Assembly (NCBI GenBank): GCA_002382735.1
Contig: DFZN01000046.1
Span: forward strand, 1 to 14,245
Direction: 5' to 3'
Source: a bacterium UBP11_UBA4055
GTDB lineage: Bacteria; UBA4055
Length of the DNA stretch: 14,245 nucleotides
Position numbers and translations under genes: made by a program. The notes beneath the pieces are model-generated. The model saw only the letters and a program-made list of their open reading frames with translations. It made no database searches and was not told where the DNA came from. Of this stretch, positions 1 through 6,102 are shown piece by piece (the stretch's first letter is position 1; every line of letters begins with the position of its first letter).

Positions 1-2
1 TC

Positions 3-542
3 TGGATCGGATACAGTATGGGCGATTTTATTGGCGGCGTACTCACTTTCGCTTTCTCGGTACTTATGTGTTTCGGATTTATCAAAAACACGATAAATCT
101 GACCAAAGGTGAACCTGTGGATTTCAAGACATTCTTCACTGCCAACCCGGCAACTCTTTTCAACTTCTTCGTGGCGATGATCATTATGTATATCGTAATA
201 ATGATAGGAACCATACTGCTGATAATACCGGGTATCATAGTTGCATACATGCTGATATTGACCCCGTATCTTATAATTGACAAAGACATGGGTGCTATTG
301 AGGCTATAACGGAAAGTATGAAACTGACTAAGGGCTATAAGAAGGATATTTTCATAGGTCATTTCGTAGTTTTCCTTCTGATAAACATCGTATCTATGCT
401 GATAATCACTCTGCCGTTCACTATTCCGATGGCGCTTTTCGTTCAGATATATCCTTATCTTGTTCTGACAGGACAGCTCGAAAGTGCCAAAGCTCAGATC
501 ATGAAAGATCCTGCAGGTCCTTTAAATCAGGATCAAGTATAA
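3..542 (+). CDS. Multi-pass membrane protein, C-terminal part (5' end outside window)
   Basis: The frame is open to the left edge (codons W-I-G-Y-S precede the first ATG at 18), so the gene probably begins outside the window. Residues counted from that ATG show hydrophobic spans at about 3-22, 47-88 (probably two segments broken by a Pro-Gly turn, IIPGIIVAY) and 110-150. Between them is a cytoplasmic-looking stretch, YLIIDKDMGAIEAITESMKL, followed by TKGYKK. An amphipathic 'D-x-x-x-x-x-A-I-x-x-S' helix after an IIPGI turn is typical of DUF975/YciC-like and glycerophosphodiester-phosphodiesterase membrane-domain proteins. The family call is inference from this pattern. These proteins have no known enzymatic role. 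The protein ends in a short polar tail and a TAA stop. No neighbour in the window belongs to the same transcription unit. Confidence 0.7.
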   Translation, partial: WIGYSMGDFIGGVLTFAFSVLMCFGFIKNTINLTKGEPVDFKTFFTANPATLFNFFVAMIIMYIVIMIGTILLIIPGIIVAYMLILTPYLIIDKDMGAIEAITESMKLTKGYKKDIFIGHFVVFLLINIVSMLIITLPFTIPMALFVQIYPYLVLTGQLESAKAQIMKDPAGPLNQDQV

Positions 543-550
543 TACAAAAT

Positions 551-666
551 AAAAAAGGCTGTTCAGGTCGAACTTCTTCTACCGCATCATCTTCGCAGAC
601 GACAGCAAGATGGAGATAGGAACAATCATCCAGAAATCCCGTTGCCGCAGGACCGACAGGCTTTTT
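551..666. repeat. GC-richer 115-bp block with imperfect inverted ends; origin unknown
   Basis: The stretch between the membrane gene and the AbiE-like promoter has no convincing gene. It begins with six A and GGCTGT and ends with ACAGGC and five T. These ends are inverted complements with one mismatch. Just inside lies a second complementary pair, GGTC at 566-569 and GACC at 651-654. The interior can also form CATCTT (588-593) with AAGATG (607-612). The block is roughly half G+C, while the DNA from 667 to 840 is strongly AT-rich. It could be a small non-autonomous repeat (MITE-like), a structured RNA ending in a T-tract, or a remnant of a lost gene. No reading frame in it matches a family I recognise. 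Confidence 0.35.
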
Positions 667-727
667 AGCCCTTCTTTAATTTCACTCTATTTTTCATAAA
701 CAGACCTCACTGTTAATTTTACTGCAA

Positions 728-742
728 CAATCAATTTGATTG
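728..742. promoter_or_regulatory. Perfect 15-bp palindrome over the -35 box; candidate operator
   Basis: CAATCAA (728-734) and TTGATTG (736-742) form a perfect 7-1-7 palindrome centred at 735. Its right arm coincides with the -35-like hexamer of the promoter for the AbiE-like pair. AbiEi-type antitoxins are known to repress their own promoters by binding inverted repeats, so an operator is a natural reading. The DNA evidence is direct and the function is inferred. The half-site TTGATTG also occurs twice, overlapping, at the antitoxin/toxin junction (1525-1535), which may be chance. Confidence 0.5.
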
Positions 743-764
743 AGATAGAATTTCTTTGTATATT
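736..764 (+). promoter_or_regulatory. Putative sigma-70-type promoter of the AbiE-like pair
   Basis: TTGATT (736-741) and TATATT (759-764) are separated by exactly 17 bp. Transcription would begin near 771, just before the strong ribosome binding site at 778-787. The region is AT-rich, so chance matches are easier, but the spacing and the overlap with a perfect palindrome support the call. Confidence 0.5.
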
Positions 765-799
765 GTAAAAAAATTTAAAGAAGGAAGATTCTATCTCAA
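740..799. repeat. 12-bp perfect inverted repeat flanking promoter -10 and RBS
   Basis: TTGAGATAGAAT (740-751) is the exact reverse complement of ATTCTATCTCAA (788-799). A second inner pair follows, TTCTTT (752-757) with AAAGAA (777-782), leaving the GGAAG part of the ribosome binding site unpaired as a bulge. The left arm lies upstream of the expected transcript start, so the symmetry is more likely to act in DNA (protein binding, or old element ends) than as an mRNA hairpin, unless a transcript enters from upstream. Confidence 0.45.
778..787 (+). promoter_or_regulatory. Strong ribosome binding site without a standard start codon behind it
   Basis: AAGAAGGAAG at 778-787 is the best Shine-Dalgarno match upstream of the antitoxin-like gene. 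Seven bases after its AGGA core comes ATC (793-795), in frame with the gene, and the frame is open from 769. No ATG, GTG or TTG lies in frame between 769 and the ATG at 841, which itself has only a poor site before it. Either a rare ATC start is used, or the original start has been lost by mutation. Confidence 0.4.
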
Positions 800-840
800 A
801 ACAACCTGTAAAATATCTTCTTCTAGAAGAAATTGAGTGG

Positions 841-1536
841 ATGAAAAAGAAATCTAATTATTTCTCAGTTGACTCTATTCGAGATTTTATTTCATCAAAA
901 AAGAGAACCGTTTCAAATTCAACGATCAATAGATACCTGCATGATTTCAAAAAAGAAGGATTCATTTTCGATGCCGGTAAAGGATGGTATTCTTTTTTAG
1001 AAAATCCTTTTTCGCTTTACCTGGAACCTGTAGAACCTTTTGTTCAAATTATAAAAGGAGGTTTTCCTTTGCTGCCATTTTCCTGCTGGTCAACTCAGCA
1101 GCTAAATTCCTTTACTCATCACCTTTTGGCCAAATTTATTGTTTTTGTTTACACAGATTCCGACTTCATGAGAAATGTATCTACTTTCCTCAAAGATAAA
1201 GGTTGCAATGTTTTTGAAAATCCGACAAAATCGGAAGTGAATAAACTCTTCACGATGTCTGAAAACACTATTGTTATCAGACCTTCAATATCAAAACAGC
1301 CAACTTCAGAAAACAATATCTCCCCTATTGAGAAAATTCTTATTGATTTTATTATAGAAAACCGGAAATTAGACATTATGGAATTATCGGAATCCGAATA
1401 TGTTATAAAAAGCATAATCAATTCAGGCAGGATCAACATTTCAGAATTATCCTCGTATGCTAAACGCAGAAATGTAGACCTCTCCACAATAATCAATTAT
1501 ATCCAAAATGATATTAATGTGGAGTTGATTGATTGA
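841..1536 (+). CDS. AbiEi-like (DUF6577-type) winged-helix antitoxin
   Basis: The 231-residue protein has an N-terminal winged helix (about residues 1-55: FSVDSIRDFISSKKRTVSNSTINRYLHDFKKEGFI, then a wing ending GKGWYSFL). This is followed by a mixed domain with PFSCWSTQQLNSFTHH (about 79-94) and a C-terminal region rich in short helices. The layout is that of Bacteroidota-type DUF6577/AbiEi proteins, which act as transcriptional autorepressors and antitoxins of AbiEii nucleotidyltransferase toxins. The family assignment rests on recalled motifs and the downstream partner. The reading frame continues upstream of 841 without a stop to 769 and reads LLLEEIEWMKKK just before the ATG, which fits the usual N-terminal helix. 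Translation therefore probably begins near 793 from a non-standard ATC. Its TGA overlaps the partner's ATG by one base, so the two are translationally coupled. Base composition is more AT-rich than in the operon to the right, suggesting acquisition. Confidence 0.65.
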   Translation: MKKKSNYFSVDSIRDFISSKKRTVSNSTINRYLHDFKKEGFIFDAGKGWYSFLENPFSLYLEPVEPFVQIIKGGFPLLPFSCWSTQQLNSFTHHLLAKFIVFVYTDSDFMRNVSTFLKDKGCNVFENPTKSEVNKLFTMSENTIVIRPSISKQPTSENNISPIEKILIDFIIENRKLDIMELSESEYVIKSIINSGRINISELSSYAKRRNVDLSTIINYIQNDINVELID

Positions 1537-2240
1537 TGAACGATTTGATAAATCCAAAATGCTTTTCTAAAGAATGGATAATTTCAAAATCAAAAGAATT
1601 TTCAGGTGTTCCCTTCATTACAAAAGGTGGTAATTTGATGGTTATGCAGGTTGTCAAACAACTGTATGATCTTGGAGAATTATTTGACATTGCTTCAGAT
1701 TTTGAAAAAATCAAAATCGCTTTTGAAGCTACTTTTGATAAAGAAAATGAATACAGAAATGCTCAGTTCACAAAAGAACAGGCACTCCAAGATACCATTG
1801 ATACTTGCCTTAATTTACTTCAAATTCGTTTAAAAGGATTTAAGAATAATCAAATTACAGACCATCTCGATGAAGGTATAAAAAGAATTACCAGCCATCT
1901 TTTAAATGACAATTTCAAAGTTGATTCTAAAGCTAAAATCACAGCCTCGAAAGTACTATACATAGCTAACTCCATAAAAAACGGGATTGCAATTAATTTT
2001 AATACTGATAAATACAGCGAAGATAAGTTGTCAATAATAGAAGCAATAACTTTACCGAAACCTTATGTAAGACTGAATAGGTTAAAGCCTATCTTACCTG
2101 AAGCGTTTTATTATATCTGGAAAGAAGAAGCAGTTATTCTCCCTGAAATACTGGCCCTGAGTGCAACCCGTAGCTCTTTTGTATCTTTTGTGCCGAATAT
2201 ATCGGTCAGAGTATATATCAGTTTTCCACAAGGATCATGA
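1536..2240 (+). CDS. AbiEii-like toxin remnant lacking the nucleotidyltransferase domain
   Basis: The start INPKCFSKEWI matches the usual first residues of AbiEii/DUF1814 toxins. From about residue 23 (SGVPFITKGG, VVKQLYDLGELFDIASDF) the sequence follows what I recall of the C-terminal helical half of that family, including YRN...LQDTIDTCLNLL, GIKRITSHLL, ASKVLYIANSI and LPEAFYYIW. The intervening domain of roughly 150 residues, which normally carries the GGTxLS and DxD nucleotidyltransferase motifs, is absent, so an in-frame deletion near 1590-1610 is likely. The toxin should be catalytically dead. The last ~30 residues do not resemble the family and read through into the end of the convergent rsmI-like gene (23-bp overlap), so the native stop also seems lost. 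ATG at 1536 is chosen. A TTG at 1533 is also possible, with GGAG at 1521-1524. Confidence is good for the family and moderate for the deletion. Confidence 0.6.
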   Translation: MNDLINPKCFSKEWIISKSKEFSGVPFITKGGNLMVMQVVKQLYDLGELFDIASDFEKIKIAFEATFDKENEYRNAQFTKEQALQDTIDTCLNLLQIRLKGFKNNQITDHLDEGIKRITSHLLNDNFKVDSKAKITASKVLYIANSIKNGIAINFNTDKYSEDKLSIIEAITLPKPYVRLNRLKPILPEAFYYIWKEEAVILPEILALSATRSSFVSFVPNISVRVYISFPQGS

Positions 2241-2889
2241 ATTCGCCTTTGAGCCCGTGTTTTTTGCAGTACTGAAATATTTTTGAGGCCATGTCGTATT
2301 TAATAATTTCTTCAGGCATCGTAGCCTTATAAAGAAAAAGTATCCTCTTATCATTAAAAATATCCGCTACATCTTCCATCACATCAAGAAGCCTGTAAGG
2401 AGTGTCCATCAGAACCACCGGGACATGGAGCGATCTCAGTTTCTTAAGTTCCATAACCCTCTCCTGCTTAGTTTTCTGAATGAAACCTGCGAACAGGAAT
2501 TTGCGGATATCGACCGGAGAAAGCGAAAGCAGAGTCATCAGGGCGGACGGTCCCGGTACAGGGACAACTGTTATATTATGAGCGTAGCATCTCTGCAGGA
2601 GTATCTTGCCGGGATCGGCGAAAGTTGGCGTGCCGCAGTCGGAAATAAGCGCGCAGTTCTCCCCTTTGAGCATAAAATCAACTGCATAATCGGCATCCTT
2701 CTCTTCGTTGTGCTCGTTGAATACGAAGTATTCCTTTTTAAAGCCGTAGAGAGCGAAAAGGCTTTTTACTGCTGAGGCTTCCTCGGTAATGATAACATCA
2801 ACTGACTTTAGAGTCTCCAGTGCGCGCGACGAAATGTCCGCCTTGTTCCCTATCGGAATAGCTACAATATAGAGTTTTCCCGTACTCAA
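2218..2889 (-). CDS. Divergent RsmI-like tetrapyrrole-methylase-fold SAM methyltransferase
   Basis: The 223 residues keep the RsmI fold markers: GKLYIVAIPIGN (4-15), NEHNE (58-62), SDCGTPTFADPG (83-94), PVPGPSALMTLLSL (110-123), GFIQKTKQER (135-144) and KGEFMILVEN at the C terminus. It is clearly a paralogue of the gene just upstream. It has lost the EDTRKT cluster (here EEASAV, 36-41), the YESVHR motif (here DTPYRL, 162-167) and the RE-MTKIFE segment (here YKATMPEE). RsmI proper makes 2'-O-methyl-C1402 in 16S rRNA. The changed residues suggest another substrate or loss of activity. It starts with TTG at 2889, which is required because the family begins at GKLYIV. GGAAGGGAAGAGGGA precedes it, and the TTGA overlap with the upstream TGA indicates coupling. 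It is the last gene of the nine-gene operon and overlaps the toxin remnant tail to tail. Confidence 0.8.
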   Translation of the reverse strand: MSTGKLYIVAIPIGNKADISSRALETLKSVDVIITEEASAVKSLFALYGFKKEYFVFNEHNEEKDADYAVDFMLKGENCALISDCGTPTFADPGKILLQRCYAHNITVVPVPGPSALMTLLSLSPVDIRKFLFAGFIQKTKQERVMELKKLRSLHVPVVLMDTPYRLLDVMEDVADIFNDKRILFLYKATMPEEIIKYDMASKIFQYCKKHGLKGEFMILVEN

Positions 2890-3560
2890 TCCCTCTTCCC
2901 TTCCATAACAATAACGAATTCGCCTTTGATCTGAGATGCTTCAAGCCCTTTAAGCACCTCAGCCGGAGTTCCGCAGATGTGAGACTCGAATATTTTAGTC
3001 ATTTCGCGGAGAACGCACATTTTCCTTTCCGGCATCAGTCCGATAAGCTCTTTCAAAAGTTTTTCTATTCTGTGAACGGATTCATACAGCACTATCGTCC
3101 TCTTTTCTTCCGCGATGGTTTTCAGTTTTGTCTGCCTTCCCTTTTTGTGCGGAAGAAAGCCTTCGAACACAAAACTGTCCGTCGGGATGCCGGAAACGAC
3201 GAGCGCGTTGACAGCGGCGCATGCGCCGGGAACGCCTTCGACGGCAATGCCGTTCTCCCGCGCCGCCCGGACTACTCTGTAGCCGGGATCCGAGATGCAG
3301 GGCGTGCCTGCATCCGAGACTACGGCGACATTTTCGCCTGCGAGGAGACGCTGTACCAGGACCTCCGTTTTGAAATTCTCGTTGTGATCGTGATAGCTGA
3401 AAAGTTTTCCTTCAATTTCAAAATGCTTGAGCAGAATACCGGTTTTCCTTGTATCCTCGCAGGCGATAAAATCGACGCTCCTGAGCGTCTCCACGGCGCG
3501 CATGGTCATGTCGCCGTAGTTACCTATCGGCACGGACACAATATAGAGCTTTCCGCTCAT
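2886..3560 (-). CDS. rsmI: 16S rRNA (cytidine1402-2'-O)-methyltransferase RsmI
   Basis: The 224-residue protein has the full RsmI motif set: LYIVSVPIGN (5-14), CEDTRKTG (34-41), SYHDHNEN (55-62), VVSDAGTPCISDPGYRVV (80-97), PGACAAVNALVVSGIPTDSF (111-130), EGFLPHKKGR (133-142), YESVHRI (159-165), REMTKIFE (185-192) and KGEFVIVMEG (212-221). RsmI uses S-adenosylmethionine to methylate the ribose of C1402 in the decoding centre of 16S rRNA. The length is shorter than E. coli RsmI (286) because the C-terminal extension is missing, as in many bacteria. Its ATG shares one base with the gpsA stop (TGATG). The stretch about 3180-3350 is markedly GC-rich compared with the rest of the window, probably from local codon choice. 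Confidence 0.93.
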   Translation of the reverse strand: MSGKLYIVSVPIGNYGDMTMRAVETLRSVDFIACEDTRKTGILLKHFEIEGKLFSYHDHNENFKTEVLVQRLLAGENVAVVSDAGTPCISDPGYRVVRAARENGIAVEGVPGACAAVNALVVSGIPTDSFVFEGFLPHKKGRQTKLKTIAEEKRTIVLYESVHRIEKLLKELIGLMPERKMCVLREMTKIFESHICGTPAEVLKGLEASQIKGEFVIVMEGKRD

Positions 3561-4561
3561 CAGTCCTCCACCTTCTTCTCTCTCGTCATGAGCTCGGTTA
3601 TGGATGCTTTAGGGTCCGCGCCGCTGAAGAGCACTTTGTAAACCATTGACACGATCGGCATGCACACATTTTTTTCGGCGGCTATCCTGTTGACCACCCT
3701 GCAGGTCTCAACACCCTCGGCGACCATGTTCATGTTCCTGATAATATCAGGCACTTTCTCACCTTTGGCTATCCTGCTGCCCACCTGCCAGTTCCTTGAC
3801 AGGCTCGAGTTACAGGTCAGGATCATGTCGCCGATACCGGATAACCCCGAGAATGTTTCGCGCTTGGCTCCCATCTCGGTCCCGAACCTGATCATCTCAG
3901 CGAGACCGCGTGTCAGCATGGCAGCTTTGGTATTATTGCCGAGACCGTAGCCGTCAATAACACCTGCCGCGATAGCGAGGATGTTCTTGACGCTCCCGCC
4001 TATCTCTACGCCGATCACATCGTCGTTCGAATACACCCTGAAATATTCGTTTGAGAAAACATCCCTTACGAAATTTGCGGCTTCGATGTTCTTTGAAGCA
4101 GCCACAACCGCTGTCGGAGTTTTATTAAGCGCGACCTCTATCGCGAATGAAGGTCCTGCCACGATCACGAAATTATCATCCGTTATAGTATCGAATTCAG
4201 ATATGAACAGCTCTCTGATGTCCTTTCCGGAAGCTACTTCCATACCTTTTGACACATTCACCACGATCTTATCTGTAAAATCAATATCTCTTATTTTATC
4301 AAAATAACTTCTTATGAACTGCGTAGGAACGGCGTTTATCACGATCTCTGAATCTGCAACAGCTTCCAGAATATCGTTTGTAATCCTGATCTCTTCAGGA
4401 ATTTTATACCCCGGCAGCTTCGACGATATTTTTCTTTCGGTCTGCAGGGTTTTGCATATATTCTCATCGAATTCCCATACTGTAACACTGTATCCCTTGT
4501 TAACGAGCAGATCAGCTATTGCAAGCCCCCACGGACCCGCACCAAGTACGCTTATTTTCAT
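3560..4561 (-). CDS. gpsA: NAD(P)H-dependent glycerol-3-phosphate dehydrogenase
   Basis: The protein of 333 residues is the normal GpsA length. It has the Rossmann GAGPWG (7-12), INAVPTQF (75-82), VNVSKGME (101-108), AGPSFAIEVALNKTPTAV (135-152), the catalytic lysine in GGSVKNILAIAAG (K192), DGYGLGNNTKAAMLTRGLAEM and GLSGIGDMILTCNSSLSRNWQVG. GpsA reduces dihydroxyacetone phosphate to sn-glycerol-3-phosphate in the cytoplasm, the backbone for phospholipid synthesis. Its ATG overlaps the stop of the PHP gene (ATGA), with GGAGG upstream inside that gene. No plsY is present beside it, although the two are often neighbours. Confidence 0.96.
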   Translation of the reverse strand: MKISVLGAGPWGLAIADLLVNKGYSVTVWEFDENICKTLQTERKISSKLPGYKIPEEIRITNDILEAVADSEIVINAVPTQFIRSYFDKIRDIDFTDKIVVNVSKGMEVASGKDIRELFISEFDTITDDNFVIVAGPSFAIEVALNKTPTAVVAASKNIEAANFVRDVFSNEYFRVYSNDDVIGVEIGGSVKNILAIAAGVIDGYGLGNNTKAAMLTRGLAEMIRFGTEMGAKRETFSGLSGIGDMILTCNSSLSRNWQVGSRIAKGEKVPDIIRNMNMVAEGVETCRVVNRIAAEKNVCMPIVSMVYKVLFSGADPKASITELMTREKKVED

Positions 4562-5397
4562 TTTCCCGTCCCTCCGAGTTTTTCTTTCATCGCTTCAATA
4601 TACGAATAAGGTATGAAATATTCCCCCATCAGTCTTTTACCTGTCTTCCTGCGTCCGTGACAGTCGCTCCCGCCCGATCTCAGGAGTTTATTTGAAGCTG
4701 CCAGCCCATCTATGTATTTTCCCGTTTCTTCATCATAAGATGAATGTACGGTTTCGATCCCGTCTATTTTTTTTTCTATAAGCATATCGAGTATTTCAGG
4801 AGAATCTTTAAGATAGAACGGGTGAGCCGCAAAAGCAAGCCCTCCGCTTTTATGCACGAGGTCTATAGCCTCTTCCGGTCCGATCTTGTATTTATCAACA
4901 TAATATTTCGAATCCGAGCCGATATATTTTACAAACGCATCCTGAATATTGTAAGCATAACCCTTTTCGATAAGAAGATGGGCTATGTGAGGTCTTGCGA
5001 TAGTTCCGTCGGGCGAGACCTTTAGGACATCTTCGTAGCTGACATTTATACCGTCGCTCTGAAGTAGTTCAGTCATTTTCTTTGCCCTGTCCGCCCGTGC
5101 CTTTTTAAAATCTTTCAAGTAATTTTTGAGCTTATCGTCTTTTGTATCAAGAAAATATCCGAGTATGTGTATATCAAGACCTCCGTAGTCACATGACAGT
5201 TCCACACCGGCAATGATCTCTATTCCGAAATTACTTGAAAGTTCTTTAGCTTCGAAGTACGAATCAGTACTGTCGTGGTCGGTAATGCTCACGGCAGAAA
5301 ATCTGAATTTCTTTGCTATCCTGAATACTTCTGCGACCTTATAAGTTCCGTCCGAGTATCTTGTATGTATGTGGAGATCGGCGAATTTATTCTTCAT
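4558..5397 (-). CDS. PHP-domain phosphoesterase (YciV/RNase AM-like)
   Basis: The 279-residue protein carries a complete PHP metal site: DLHIHTRYSDG (H9, H11, D16), TDHDS (D40, H41), GVELSCD (E66), H77 in DIHILGYF, RPH (H137), AAHPF (H192) and GGSDCHG (D245, H247). Between H77 and RPH lies the charged helical insert seen in YciV/TrpH-type enzymes, whose characterised members remove nucleotides from RNA 5' ends and dephosphorylate 3',5'-nucleoside bisphosphates such as pAp. That specific activity is inferred from motif order and length. The gene overlaps the 3' end of the Crp-type regulator by 11 bp and the start of gpsA by 4 bp, so it is in the middle of the operon. Confidence 0.88.
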   Translation of the reverse strand: MKNKFADLHIHTRYSDGTYKVAEVFRIAKKFRFSAVSITDHDSTDSYFEAKELSSNFGIEIIAGVELSCDYGGLDIHILGYFLDTKDDKLKNYLKDFKKARADRAKKMTELLQSDGINVSYEDVLKVSPDGTIARPHIAHLLIEKGYAYNIQDAFVKYIGSDSKYYVDKYKIGPEEAIDLVHKSGGLAFAAHPFYLKDSPEILDMLIEKKIDGIETVHSSYDEETGKYIDGLAASNKLLRSGGSDCHGRRKTGKRLMGEYFIPYSYIEAMKEKLGGTGK

Positions 5398-6085
5398 TTA
5401 TAAATCTGGAAACGAATTCATTGTAATCCGGTATAATAATATCCTTGCCGTCCCTCATGATCAGCTCGTTCATCTCGAACTTCTTGATGATCCTGGAAAG
5501 AGTTTCTCTTGAGATACCTGTAAGGTTCGCAAGATCGGTCTGATTAGGCATATTCTTAAGTACCATGTGACTGCCCTTCCTGACCCCCATCTTCTCACTC
5601 ATATCGTAGAGCATCATGAGAACCTTCTGCTGTGCGTCGTCAAGGAAAAAGCTTTTTACCCTTATATCTGTCGTCCTGATTCTTATTGCGAATGTTTTAA
5701 GCAGATTGAAAGTAAAATTAGTATTGCTGTGAAGCACTTCGAGAAATTCATTTCTGACAATGGTCAGAAGTTCAAGATCGTCGAGGGCTATTGCGTTCGC
5801 ATTCCTTTTGTTGTGATCTAAAAGCGACATCTCCCCAAAATAATCACCCTGACCCAGTATCGACAGAATAACTTCATCACCGTCGTTATTGAGCTTTGTG
5901 ATCTTTATTTTGCCGGAATGGATTATATAGAACATATTGCCCGGGTCCTGCTCGAGAAAAACTATATTCTTCTTCGAAAACTTCTTTAGCTGACAGTGCT
6001 CGGCAATATTCTTAATCTCTTTTTCGTTCATATCCTGACACAAAGAAATTGACCTTAAAAATTCTATTTTGTCCTTGTCATCCAT
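5387..6085 (-). CDS. Crp/Fnr-family transcriptional regulator
   Basis: The protein of 232 residues has an N-terminal cyclic-nucleotide-binding beta roll (about 10-125). Its phosphate-binding cassette reads GEMSLLDHNKRNANAIA (84-100), keeping the Gly-Glu and Arg94 that grip the ligand phosphate, but with Asn in the usual Ser/Thr place. A long dimerisation helix (about 118-150) follows, then a winged helix-turn-helix with NQTDLANLTGISRETLSRIIKKFE (181-204); the recognition helix has the R-E-T-x-x-R pattern of Crp. No Fnr-type cysteine cluster is present. The ligand could be cAMP, another cyclic nucleotide or none. GGAG lies six bases before the ATG and manC ends 17 bp upstream, so the regulator is made together with the operon enzymes. 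Confidence 0.92.
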   Translation of the reverse strand: MDDKDKIEFLRSISLCQDMNEKEIKNIAEHCQLKKFSKKNIVFLEQDPGNMFYIIHSGKIKITKLNNDGDEVILSILGQGDYFGEMSLLDHNKRNANAIALDDLELLTIVRNEFLEVLHSNTNFTFNLLKTFAIRIRTTDIRVKSFFLDDAQQKVLMMLYDMSEKMGVRKGSHMVLKNMPNQTDLANLTGISRETLSRIIKKFEMNELIMRDGKDIIIPDYNEFVSRFINEE

Positions 6086-6102
6086 TTTGCGCTCCGAGTT
6101 AA

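Noticed and set aside
507..534. GATCCTG/CAGGATC inverted repeat at the end of the membrane gene as a terminator
   Set aside because: It lies inside the coding sequence with a 14-base loop, and no T-tract follows.
1149..1496. 115-residue minus-strand open frame opposite the antitoxin-like gene
   Set aside because: It is the reverse of a coherent winged-helix protein, with no ribosome binding site and no recognisable domain.
1623..1640. KGGN in the toxin remnant as the GGT catalytic motif of AbiEii
   Set aside because: It lies directly before VVKQLYDLGELFD, which marks the C-terminal half of the family. No downstream DxD follows and the context does not match the catalytic loop.
2141..2217. 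Short minus-strand frame downstream of the rsmI-like stop as a gene remnant
   Set aside because: It is too short to judge and matches no family; the segment is better explained as the run-on junction between the toxin remnant and the operon end.
2979..3641. 220-residue open frame on the plus strand opposite rsmI
   Set aside because: It is antisense to a well-supported rsmI with all family motifs. Its translation resembles no family and lacks a convincing ribosome binding site. The long frame results from the GC-rich codons of rsmI.
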